Source of the DNA: Salinimonas profundi
Lineage (GTDB): Bacteria; Pseudomonadota; Gammaproteobacteria; Enterobacterales; Alteromonadaceae
DNA: 64,000 nt
Assembly (NCBI RefSeq): GCF_014750655.1
Contig: NZ_JABBXD010000002.1
Coordinates: 573,314 to 637,313, forward strand
Direction: 5' to 3'
This document shows positions 16,438-24,344 of the stretch, piece after piece. Numbering within the stretch: the stretch's first letter is position 1; each line of letters starts with the position of its first letter. The position numbers and the translations under genes were made by a program. The notes beneath the pieces were generated by a model that saw only the letters and a list, made by a program, of their open reading frames with translations, did no database searches and was not told the DNA's origin.

Positions 16438-17421
16438 CTACAGCACTTTTCGCCAGGAAAGCTGAACTTCCTGGTCGCCGTATTTCTGCATTGCCTGTTC
16501 AATCACGGTATCAGCGCTCGTGTAGCTAAGCGCTGGTAACTGGGTGTCAAGGTGCTGTGCATCCAAAACCTGTACAAATTCGAACTCAGCTGCCTTTGCA
16601 CGGCCAAACTCCGAATCAAAACATAACACATTCGCCCCAAGGCTAAGGGCCATATAGAAGGTACCGGAAGAGATCATCGCCCCATCCTCGTGAGGAATAA
16701 TCACATACCGAGCACTTGCTACCGCCTCTTCCAAATCATCCTGTTCGATGAAAGCATTGTGCCAGGGCACATCCAGATTGCGTTCGCGAATTATCTGATT
16801 GAGCAAACTGGTATGTTCTTCATCAGCGCACTTGCCCATAATGGTTAATGATTCAGATGCTGGCCATGCCCTGAGCAGCGCATCTAACCGTTTATAGGGT
16901 TTGATGACGCCAAAATAGAGATAATTGATTGGCCGCGCCCGCCCTCGGGTCTGCTCGATAACAGTCTTTAGTCCCGCATCCGGTTGATACAACGGATGAC
17001 GGACGACCTGCCCGGGTATGCCCCTTACCGGTTCGAGTGTCACCGTCTGGTGCGCAACCTTATCAAGTAGCCAGACCGTGACGCGGAACAATGTGGTTTC
17101 CCGTGGCAGGTTGTGCGGTTTAAAATTATGTCTTAGCCAAATGATACGGTGGCTGAAAAAACGCATTGCTAAGATACTGATGAAAAAACTGACGATAAAC
17201 AGCAAACGGCGAGAGCCTTTTAAACCCTTTCTGAAAGGCTGGTCTTCGTACCAGTTAAGCACCACCGTATTTTTTTCTCGTTTACTGAAATTATCTTTTG
17301 AAAATAATGCTTTGAGTGGTTCAATCTGAAAACCTTGCTTGGCATAAACCGCTTTGGTGCGCGCAATAAAACCGTTGTTATGTTCAAACGGATAAAGATA
17401 TAGCCATCGGTACGTGCTCAT
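16438..17421 (-). CDS. GT-B fold glycosyltransferase
   Basis: The 327-residue protein lacks long hydrophobic segments apart from LFIVSFFISILAMRFF at about residue 75. Its C-terminal half has a Rossmann domain typical of GT-B enzymes: NYLYFGVIKPYKRLDALLRA, then VIIPHEDGAMISSGTFYMAL with the donor-binding Glu/Ser-Gly, then SLGANVLCFDS. The N-terminal half is less conserved, and the donor cannot be deduced. It shares one base with the next gene (TAATG-type junction), showing operon structure. Confidence 0.8.
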   Translation of the reverse strand: MSTYRWLYLYPFEHNNGFIARTKAVYAKQGFQIEPLKALFSKDNFSKREKNTVVLNWYEDQPFRKGLKGSRRLLFIVSFFISILAMRFFSHRIIWLRHNFKPHNLPRETTLFRVTVWLLDKVAHQTVTLEPVRGIPGQVVRHPLYQPDAGLKTVIEQTRGRARPINYLYFGVIKPYKRLDALLRAWPASESLTIMGKCADEEHTSLLNQIIRERNLDVPWHNAFIEQDDLEEAVASARYVIIPHEDGAMISSGTFYMALSLGANVLCFDSEFGRAKAAEFEFVQVLDAQHLDTQLPALSYTSADTVIEQAMQKYGDQEVQLSWRKVL

Positions 17422-18548
17422 TAGTTCGCCCTTCGCGGTGTCACGCCAGATGTTCCGACTAAACCCCTTACAACGTCATAAGTTTCCACGGCAATATTGT
17501 CCCAGTTAAAGGTTTCAAGAAAGCGTGCCTGATCTATCTGCAGATTCAGTGACTCAAGTGTGTTGAACTTGTTTGCAAGGTGATCTGTATCCCCTACCCG
17601 AAAATAACAGTCATCGGGCAAGCCGATATCCGTATTGGGCGTAATATCACTAATCACCACCTGCGTACCGGCTGCAATGGCCTCAAGGGCAACAATGGGT
17701 AGCCCCTCATGATAAGAAGGCAGGCAGAACACCCGTGCAAATTTATACAGAGCATGTAGCGCATCACCGCTCCGGCGTCCGGCAATCATGATGTTCCCCG
17801 ACGCCTGCTCCAGTAATGCCCGCGAATAATCATCCTCATGGTCGGCACTGCCCACCACCACCAGCTTCAGGTCAGAATGACTTTTGCGATATGCCTCAAC
17901 CAGATCATGAAATCCTTTTTCCGGTACCAGCCTGCCTACGGTCAATATGTACTGACCCGGTTCTACATCCAGATCCCCTGGCAGTTTGTCAGCAGACAAA
18001 TTAGCATCAACACCGGTCAATGCGCCGTTTGGCACATAACAAATTTTGTCGGCATGACGCGGATATGCCTGCTGCAGCCGAGCAGTAAGCGACTTGCCTA
18101 CCACTAAGGTTTTGTTGGCAAAACGAATTCCCAGTGACTCGCCGGTTTTTAACAGGTTTTTGGCAAACGCGTTCCATTTTTGTCTGTCATAATCAGCGCC
18201 ATGATGGGTGACCAGCACCTTCATTCCCAATAACCGGGCTAACGGTGTAAACAGGGCCGGACCGATGGCGTGCAGATGCAGCACATCCGGCTTTACCACA
18301 AATCTGGCGTAAATAATGGCAAGAAAGGTATGCAAAAAGGTTTCGAAAAATTTGTGCTTAAGTGTCCAGACACTGCGAAGCTTGACGCCTTCAAACTCCT
18401 TATTGCGACTATCCACATAAGGTGAGCGACAAATAACAGTAATATCTGCCCCCTCTTTAACCATTCGTGGATACAACTGCTGACAGTGTGACTCTATCCC
18501 TCCCATGACATTCGGGATACCGCGAAGTCCAACAGCACAAAGCTTCAT
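17421..18548 (-). CDS. family 4 glycosyltransferase
   Basis: The 375-residue protein is a retaining GT-B enzyme. The acceptor domain starts MKLCAVGLRGIPNVMGGIES, and the donor domain has YILTVGRLVPEKGFHDLVEA and the EX7E motif in SYHEGLPIVALEAIAAGTQV. It resembles the mannosyl/rhamnosyl transferases found in colanic-acid-like clusters. It is second from last in the minus-strand operon 16438-21055. Confidence 0.9.
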   Translation of the reverse strand: MKLCAVGLRGIPNVMGGIESHCQQLYPRMVKEGADITVICRSPYVDSRNKEFEGVKLRSVWTLKHKFFETFLHTFLAIIYARFVVKPDVLHLHAIGPALFTPLARLLGMKVLVTHHGADYDRQKWNAFAKNLLKTGESLGIRFANKTLVVGKSLTARLQQAYPRHADKICYVPNGALTGVDANLSADKLPGDLDVEPGQYILTVGRLVPEKGFHDLVEAYRKSHSDLKLVVVGSADHEDDYSRALLEQASGNIMIAGRRSGDALHALYKFARVFCLPSYHEGLPIVALEAIAAGTQVVISDITPNTDIGLPDDCYFRVGDTDHLANKFNTLESLNLQIDQARFLETFNWDNIAVETYDVVRGLVGTSGVTPRRAN

Positions 18549-18582
18549 ATTTCTCTCCAGTAACAGCTACCAATGCAGCCAG

Positions 18583-19905
18583 TTATACTTTTACAAATCG
18601 ATTTAAAAAGGCAGGAACGTGAGTTTCTTCCGCGTTGAGCAGGCGTACCGGTGCCAGCGTATTGCCAATCAAAATAGCGTACAAAATGAGCCCTTCGATA
18701 TTCCATAATGGCATGGTGGCAAAGCACATGATCAGAAATCCCACCATGGATGAGAAAAGCATCATCGAATAACGTCGATTCTTGATACGCAAAGACTGTT
18801 TTAAAAAGGCGCCGACAGCCAACAGGAAGCACAGCAGCCCGAACGCACCGTATTCAAACAGAAAGGATACATAGGTGTTATGAGCATATTTGGGAAAACG
18901 CCCGCTCCAGGATTCCGGCCCCCACCCGACAAGCTGATGGATCCAGTCGCCCTGCCAGTAGGTGTAAATATACTGACTCCATATATAGACCCGTGCCGAG
19001 AAGATATCTTTCTCAGCCTCTGAATAATACTGTGGGGCTTTCATGAGCTCGTCCAGCGACCCCAGAAACACGAAGACATCGGCGAATCGGTCCTGCATAG
19101 CATAAGACAGCAGTAAAAATGCCAGGCCCATCCCAAAAAACGCGGCGATCAGGAATACCGGTTTGTAACGTGGAGCGACGCGAGCCTCCATTGTATTAAA
19201 TGCAAATATCGCAGCCAATGGCAGAATCGCCAATACAGAAGTACGGTAATTGGCAATAACCAGCAAAATGCAGCCCAGTCCGAATAACAATGTCCTGAAC
19301 CGGATATAGCCTGCGGAGATAAGCCCTACCACCAGCGTAAAGCTGGCAATAATCATGGAAAAGGCGGCTTCATGGTTGTAACCGCCGATATAACTGGTAG
19401 AGCCATCAGATTCTGTGGCCTTTGCCTCGCCTAAAAGAATCGACATGATCTGTAGGCTGACGGGTAAAAAGAAAGCGACCAAAAGCTTTCGGAGCACCTC
19501 ATCTTTGCCTACTTTACGAACCGCCATGAAAATAGCACCAGTGACGGTAAGAAAGAACATCCATTTCACCATGACATTAATAAGTCCTACCATAGCGCCA
19601 TTGAGCACACCACTTAGCAAGATACTGGCAAAAAACAGATAGATGAGCCCAAGCTTTTGCAGGGTCAGAAAATTGCGTGGCAACAGTAACAAGCCCATAC
19701 CGGCAATACCGATGGAGGAAAGCGCGTTGATGGAGAAGCCGGCAATCAGCGGTTCGTAGGTGATGTCATGAAATGCCGACAGGAAAAACCGCAGCCACAG
19801 TGCAACAACTGCAAACGCAAGATACTTATTGCATCGCCGTGAAATCGCGCGATACACCAGATAGCCACTGATCAGGCCAAATACCAGCTTAACCAGCAGG
19901 AACAT
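18583..19905 (-). CDS. Wzy-like O-antigen/EPS polymerase
   Basis: The 440-residue integral membrane protein has about ten predicted helices. The large periplasmic loop contains the ligase/polymerase signature WGPESWSGRFPKYAHNTYVS, with the His-Asn pair, followed by EYGAFGLLCFLLA. It would polymerise flipped repeat units in the periplasm. It overlaps the upstream glycosyltransferase gene by 17 bases. Together with the flippase at 9799 and the Wzc/Wza genes it completes a Wzx/Wzy-dependent pathway. Confidence 0.85.
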   Translation of the reverse strand: MFLLVKLVFGLISGYLVYRAISRRCNKYLAFAVVALWLRFFLSAFHDITYEPLIAGFSINALSSIGIAGMGLLLLPRNFLTLQKLGLIYLFFASILLSGVLNGAMVGLINVMVKWMFFLTVTGAIFMAVRKVGKDEVLRKLLVAFFLPVSLQIMSILLGEAKATESDGSTSYIGGYNHEAAFSMIIASFTLVVGLISAGYIRFRTLLFGLGCILLVIANYRTSVLAILPLAAIFAFNTMEARVAPRYKPVFLIAAFFGMGLAFLLLSYAMQDRFADVFVFLGSLDELMKAPQYYSEAEKDIFSARVYIWSQYIYTYWQGDWIHQLVGWGPESWSGRFPKYAHNTYVSFLFEYGAFGLLCFLLAVGAFLKQSLRIKNRRYSMMLFSSMVGFLIMCFATMPLWNIEGLILYAILIGNTLAPVRLLNAEETHVPAFLNRFVKV

Positions 19906-21055
19906 AAGCTGTATCCTCGGCGCCCGGGGTTAACTCTAAACAGGCCATCATTTTTTGGCGGAAAATTTCGTTACTGAAAGCCTGCGCACGCTCAGTGCTT
20001 TTCGCCGAATAGCGTGCCAGTTCGGTGGGTGCGTTAAGAAAATCCATGGCATTGGCAACCGCAGTAGCATCGTTCACCGGACATAGGCATCCATATTTCG
20101 AGGGTGTAAACTGCGTAATGTGAAGCGGGTACTCGCCTGATAGAATCTCGGCAGGACCAGATTCACAGTTAGTCGCAACCACGGCCTTGCCCAGACACAT
20201 CGCCTCGACAATAGCATTCGGAAACCCTTCTGCATTGGAGGTTGAAACAAAATACCGAGCCTGTTTGATATAGGGATAAGGATTAGACTTGAACCCCAGA
20301 AAGTGGACCCGCTCGTTTAACCCGAGTCTGGCAACCTGTTCTTTCAGCGCGCCTTCCTGGTCGCCCTGACCAAGAATGACCAGGTCTTCCGGCACATCAC
20401 TTTTGGCATAGGCATCAATCAGAAGACTGAAGTTTTTATTTTTAACAAGACGTCCGGTGCCAATGATGTATGCGTTTTGGGGCAAATCAGTTACCGACTC
20501 ATCCGCGCGCTTATGAATCGCCTCGATATCATAAGGATTATATACCGTCTGCACACGGTCTTCTTTGACATTGAAATTCTGAATAAGGTCGGCTTTTACA
20601 CCTTCAGAAACCGCCATAACCCGATGCGCCTTCGGATACGTCGCTTTGACCATTGCTTTGCTGATAGTGTCTTTCAGTCCGCCCGGGAAGTGGCTACTGG
20701 TGTTGACCCGTTCGCTGATAACTGCCTGATAGCCCAGCTGATGAGACAAAACAACATTGAGCATATTACTGCGGGTTAGAAAGCTCAGACTGAGCGAAGG
20801 AGATAACTGCCTGAGTAACGGTTTAAGCTGGCGATAGCCCTGTAACAGATTGCCATCGGTTTTAAGCGTAATTTTATTAACGTAGGCAGGGCACTGATGC
20901 GCTTCCGGTACGGCATCAAGCAGAATAAGATACACATCAATCTGATGCTGCGTGAAAAACGACTCCATAATGCTCAGCAGATTACACATTACCCGCTCGG
21001 CACCACCGCCCTCAAGGGAATTGATAATAAAAGCGATGCTGTTGTGTCGGTTCAT
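19889..21055 (-). CDS. family 4 glycosyltransferase
   Basis: The 388-residue protein starts MNRHNSIAFIINSLEGGGAE, a common GT4 opening, and has the donor-site segments IIGTGRLVKNKNFSLLIDAY and NAEGFPNAIVEAMCLGKAVV (EX7E). It is the first gene of the operon 16438-21055. The only sigma-54-like sequence upstream on this strand (21221-21238) has GA instead of GC in the -12 element, so I do not assign a promoter. Confidence 0.9.
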   Translation of the reverse strand: MNRHNSIAFIINSLEGGGAERVMCNLLSIMESFFTQHQIDVYLILLDAVPEAHQCPAYVNKITLKTDGNLLQGYRQLKPLLRQLSPSLSLSFLTRSNMLNVVLSHQLGYQAVISERVNTSSHFPGGLKDTISKAMVKATYPKAHRVMAVSEGVKADLIQNFNVKEDRVQTVYNPYDIEAIHKRADESVTDLPQNAYIIGTGRLVKNKNFSLLIDAYAKSDVPEDLVILGQGDQEGALKEQVARLGLNERVHFLGFKSNPYPYIKQARYFVSTSNAEGFPNAIVEAMCLGKAVVATNCESGPAEILSGEYPLHITQFTPSKYGCLCPVNDATAVANAMDFLNAPTELARYSAKSTERAQAFSNEIFRQKMMACLELTPGAEDTAYVPAG

Positions 21056-21582
21056 TGTGGATTCCTCAAGCTAATACCTTTAAACGCATACGAAGCCGGT
21101 TTTGATTGCCGTATGCGTTTCATCACTACCTACAGCGGCGCTTCTTAATTTTCAGGCGGCACAAATGTACAGAGTACGTAAGGGTGGTGTTTATCGCGCT
21201 GGTGATAATTGAGCTAATGAATTCATCTTTTATGCCAACTGGCGAATTCGCGCTACATGAAATCACGCAAACCCTTAATGAATTTATAAATGTCTTAAAA
21301 TCAGCACGGAGACTCTCCCTTTCTGCGCCCTCCTTGTGACTCGCCAGCCTCTGTCGGTAATCAATACTGTTGAAGGCGTGTTTAAGCCCATGCTTAAGTC
21401 GTACTTACTGTAGCAATCAGGCAACATTTTCAATCAGTGTGTAATTTTCTTTCTTTTTCATAGAGTTCTGTTGATATTATACTCACACAGGCCCGAGGCA
21501 AGAGGCTGTTTCCGTTGCAAACCTCACGAGTAGCCGGCGCTACCTCAATTTTGAATGTGACTATCCTCAGCAACCACGAAAT
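21056..21582. other. long intergenic region between divergent EPS gene sets
   Basis: No credible gene is visible between the GT4 start and the sigma-54 site at 21583. A 77-codon plus-strand frame at 21106-21339 has no ribosome site or recognisable content. No JUMPstart/ops element is seen. The region could hold activator binding sites for the promoters on either side. Confidence 0.6.
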
Positions 21583-21600
21583 CTGGCGGGATCTTTGCTT
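21583..21600 (+). promoter_or_regulatory. sigma-54 promoter for the 21826-23578 genes
   Basis: CTGGCGGGATCTTTGCTT has exact GG and GC spacing and a perfect TTTGCTT -12 element. It is followed by a 5' leader of about 215 bases before the ATG at 21826. Confidence 0.6.
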
Positions 21601-21659
21601 ATGGAATCGTTGCCTATAGCAAGCGTGGTAACGCTTTGTATACACTGAAAGAGTATTGA

Positions 21660-21676
21660 GCCTGTACTATACAGGC
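21660..21676. repeat. perfect inverted repeat in the 5' leader
   Basis: GCCTGTA-CTA-TACAGGC forms a 7-bp stem inside the predicted leader of the 21826 transcript. No T tract follows, so it is not an intrinsic terminator. It could be an operator or an RNA structure. Confidence 0.4.
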
Positions 21677-21825
21677 ATAGTCTCAGTGTCGCGTCAGGCG
21701 CATCGAGTCATACGCATATTCAGTTAACGGGCCAGAGGCAACCGAGCCGGATATATCGCCAAAAATAACGGGGAGTCAGAACTATTACGGCGAGAACACA
21801 CCTATTTGCAGCACTGACATTGCAT

Positions 21826-23187
21826 ATGCCGGGTCGTTATTACCTGGCCGTATTTTTGTTGGTTCTTTTTTGGCTGCCTCTTCCACTGGGCTCCGCAACC
21901 ACATCAGGATGGCTGGCAATGTGTCTGTTCGTGGTGGCGTTGACTGCCTTGTATATTCGCCAGTTCGCTTCAACGGCATTACCTGTGATTCGCCAGAATC
22001 GGCTAATCTTTGCTGGCTGGCTAACTCTTATTATCTGGCATGTGCTGTTACTGATCCCCTTACCGGAGAGCTTGATTGACTTCATCCGTCCCCAGCGTAC
22101 CTTTCTCGCATTCAGCGCGTATAACGACTGGTTAGCCCTGACATACAGCACGACGGACACGCTGATATCGCTGTTAAGAGTCGTTACCTACAGCGCCTTA
22201 TTTACACTGGCCCTGTTGTTGTTTCGCTCAGCCCGACGCCTGAAAATACTGCTTCGGTGTCTGCTGGCCGTGGGATTGTTTCAAACCCTGTATGCCGCAC
22301 TGCCGATTTTCATGGCCCTGGACACCAGCCTCATTCTGGACCTGCCCGTCAAAAGCGGGGCAAGTGGTACGCTACTGCGTTGTATCGCTTACGGACATTT
22401 GCTGTTAATTGCTTTATGCGCGGTACTGGGATTATTGATTATCCGCATCAAGCCATCTGCCACCGGCAATTTGCGTCAGCGTATCCGGCGCATTGTGAAC
22501 TATTTTTTTGGGCGAAAGGCCGTGCTACGTATTGCAGCACTCTTACTGTATGGCGGCCTGGTAATGACCGCTCAGGCTGAAGTTATCTGGGCAACCGTCA
22601 TTGCCACTGTGTTCGCAGTGGTCGCAGGTTTCATCCTGTTTTCACCACGCCCCAAGCTGTTCAGTACTTTTATGCTAAGTCTGCTGTGCGCGAATTTGTT
22701 GATGATACTGGCCGCTTCGTATTTGGCCGACCGAGCGCTGACACTTGATGAGCCCCCCCTGGTCACGCTGGAGGACCAACAATGGGCGCCTGCAACCCCC
22801 GGCGTTGAAGATCACCTTTTACTGGGCGCCGGACCGGGCACCGCAAAGGATATTGACGCAGAGGATCTCCCGTTGCCGGTTTCTGGGGTGCTACCGGTGG
22901 GTGAAACTGATGTGACGCAATTTCTGGCTGAATTCGGCGTTCCTGCCAGCCTTGTATTTGTCGCAATATTCCTGACCAGCCTATTTAGTGCAATCATGGC
23001 GATGGCGCGCCGCCGCCATCTTGTATTTCGAGCTACTGCACTAAGCTGTACTGGCGTCCTTGCCGGCACAGCCTACCTTTCAATGGTATCGACAACATTA
23101 CAAACCCCGGCAGTGATGGCATACGTCACTGTGCTGATGGCCGTTTCACTGGTATGCTTGCAGTGTCGTAAATATCAAAAGGCATGA
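21826..23187 (+). CDS. degenerate O-antigen-ligase-like membrane protein
   Basis: I use the ATG at 21826 (453 residues). The protein has about ten membrane helices and parallels the ligase-like protein at 59140: FWLPLPLGSATTSGW near the N-terminus, LLIPLPESLIDFIRP, and a late LLGAGPGTAKDIDAEDLPLP. At the place where the ligase has KRAHNDYLETLATQGVIGF, this protein has VGETDVTQFLAEFGVPASL, so the catalytic His-Asn pair is absent. It may be a non-catalytic partner or a diverged polymerase. It is co-transcribed with 23189 and driven by the sigma-54 site. Confidence 0.65.
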   Translation: MPGRYYLAVFLLVLFWLPLPLGSATTSGWLAMCLFVVALTALYIRQFASTALPVIRQNRLIFAGWLTLIIWHVLLLIPLPESLIDFIRPQRTFLAFSAYNDWLALTYSTTDTLISLLRVVTYSALFTLALLLFRSARRLKILLRCLLAVGLFQTLYAALPIFMALDTSLILDLPVKSGASGTLLRCIAYGHLLLIALCAVLGLLIIRIKPSATGNLRQRIRRIVNYFFGRKAVLRIAALLLYGGLVMTAQAEVIWATVIATVFAVVAGFILFSPRPKLFSTFMLSLLCANLLMILAASYLADRALTLDEPPLVTLEDQQWAPATPGVEDHLLLGAGPGTAKDIDAEDLPLPVSGVLPVGETDVTQFLAEFGVPASLVFVAIFLTSLFSAIMAMARRRHLVFRATALSCTGVLAGTAYLSMVSTTLQTPAVMAYVTVLMAVSLVCLQCRKYQKA

Positions 23188-23188
23188 T

Positions 23189-23578
23189 GTGTACAAGATT
23201 AAGCATTCCGGTGCGCAATCACCGGCTGTGCAACGGCTGTTAGCAAAAATGCCACAGGACGTTGCTGACAGCTTTACTGAAGATCAACTTGAAGGCTTAG
23301 CACAAAGCATTGGTACGACGCGCTGGAAAACTCACAAGGTAGACTGGCGTGTCACGATTAAGCTATGGCAACACAGATATTATCTTGTGTTTTTAGCTGG
23401 TCGTAATCGACGCCAACCTTCCCGTTTGCAGCAAACCATCAGTAAAACCTGGCTGGCGCTGATGATTTGTATTTTTCTGACCGTGTCAGTGATGCTGGGG
23501 CTCACCTGTTTGTACGTATTGAAGTCGGCCCTGGGGATTGACCTTTTCGACGCCTTTTCACTGGGTATCTGGCGCTGA
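23189..23578 (+). CDS. small membrane protein of unknown function
   Basis: The 129-residue product begins at GTG two bases after the previous stop, with AAAGG at proper spacing. The N-terminal part (SPAVQRLLAKMPQDVADSFT, followed by EDQLEGLAQSIG) is a soluble helical stretch, followed by KVDWRVTIKLWQHRYYLVFL and a second hydrophobic segment LALMICIFLTVSVMLGLTCL. I do not recognise the family. Its tight link to the EPS membrane protein suggests a role in assembly or export. Confidence 0.7.
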   Translation: MYKIKHSGAQSPAVQRLLAKMPQDVADSFTEDQLEGLAQSIGTTRWKTHKVDWRVTIKLWQHRYYLVFLAGRNRRQPSRLQQTISKTWLALMICIFLTVSVMLGLTCLYVLKSALGIDLFDAFSLGIWR

Positions 23579-23602
23579 CACCGTCAGCGAATCGCAACCA
23601 GG

Positions 23603-24325
23603 CTATGCCTCACTCATCACAATGTTGCGCGGTGTGTGCACAAACAACTGTTCAGCTTTTTCAACGGAGTGTAGATCAGATACCCGTCTGTAGGCGTCAC
23701 CCATCTCGTTTGGCCTGCGTTTAGTATCATGGGTATCGGATGCGACCAGATCGATTTGATTGTTTTTTAGCATAGACTCGGCGATTTGTTGCACATGGTC
23801 ACCAAACCGGCCAGTAAACGCCCCGGCAGTAACCTGCAACAGGCACCCCTGATTTCTGAGCCACTGAATCTTTTGTGGCTGCTTCCAGATATCTCTGTTT
23901 CGCTCAGGGTGCGGCACCAATGGCTGAACACCGGCATTGCGAAGCCAGCGAAAAAGCTGATCCAGCCCGGCTGGCATATTACTATGCGGCATTTCAAGCA
24001 GTAATACCTGTTTATTGTCCAGGCTGCCCAGATAGGGCAGCTTGTCCTCTTTAAACCAGATGGGCACCATCTCATTGATGCGGATCTCACCTGCCCACGA
24101 TAAATCCAGCTGAATGCCAGCCTTATCGACTTCTTCGACTAATGCATCAAAACCTTGCTTAATAATCGGTTTGGTATTGTCGAACGTGCCCCAGTGCATG
24201 TGCGGCGTACAGATTAAATGCGTGACACCAGCATCAACGGTTTGTCTGGCCATATCCAGGGCCATTTCCATTGTTCTGGCACCATCATCTATGCCGGGAA
24301 TGATATGGCTGTGTACATCGATCAT
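23603..24325 (-). CDS. PHP-domain tyrosine-protein phosphatase (CpsB/YwqE type)
   Basis: From the ATG at 24325 (GGTGA ribosome site) the protein is about 240 residues. It has the metal-binding motifs of PHP phosphatases: MIDVHSHIIPGIDDGA, CTPHMHWG, LVPHPERNRD and VASDTHDTKRR. These enzymes dephosphorylate the tyrosine kinase of the capsule/EPS exporter. The gene follows wzc by 19 bases, the usual kinase/phosphatase pairing, though in gammaproteobacteria the partner is more often a low-molecular-weight Wzb, so the firmicute-like CpsB type is a variation. Confidence 0.92.
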   Translation of the reverse strand: MIDVHSHIIPGIDDGARTMEMALDMARQTVDAGVTHLICTPHMHWGTFDNTKPIIKQGFDALVEEVDKAGIQLDLSWAGEIRINEMVPIWFKEDKLPYLGSLDNKQVLLLEMPHSNMPAGLDQLFRWLRNAGVQPLVPHPERNRDIWKQPQKIQWLRNQGCLLQVTAGAFTGRFGDHVQQIAESMLKNNQIDLVASDTHDTKRRPNEMGDAYRRVSDLHSVEKAEQLFVHTPRNIVMSEA

Positions 24326-24344
24326 AGCATCACCCACTTAAGAT

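Noticed and set aside
21221..21238. Sigma-54-like sequence on the minus strand upstream of the 16438-21055 operon
   Set aside because: TTGGCATAAAAGATGAAT has GA instead of the nearly invariant GC in the -12 element.
21106..21339. 77-codon frame in the long EPS intergenic region
   Set aside because: No ribosome site, no recognisable content, and unlike its neighbours in amino acid composition.
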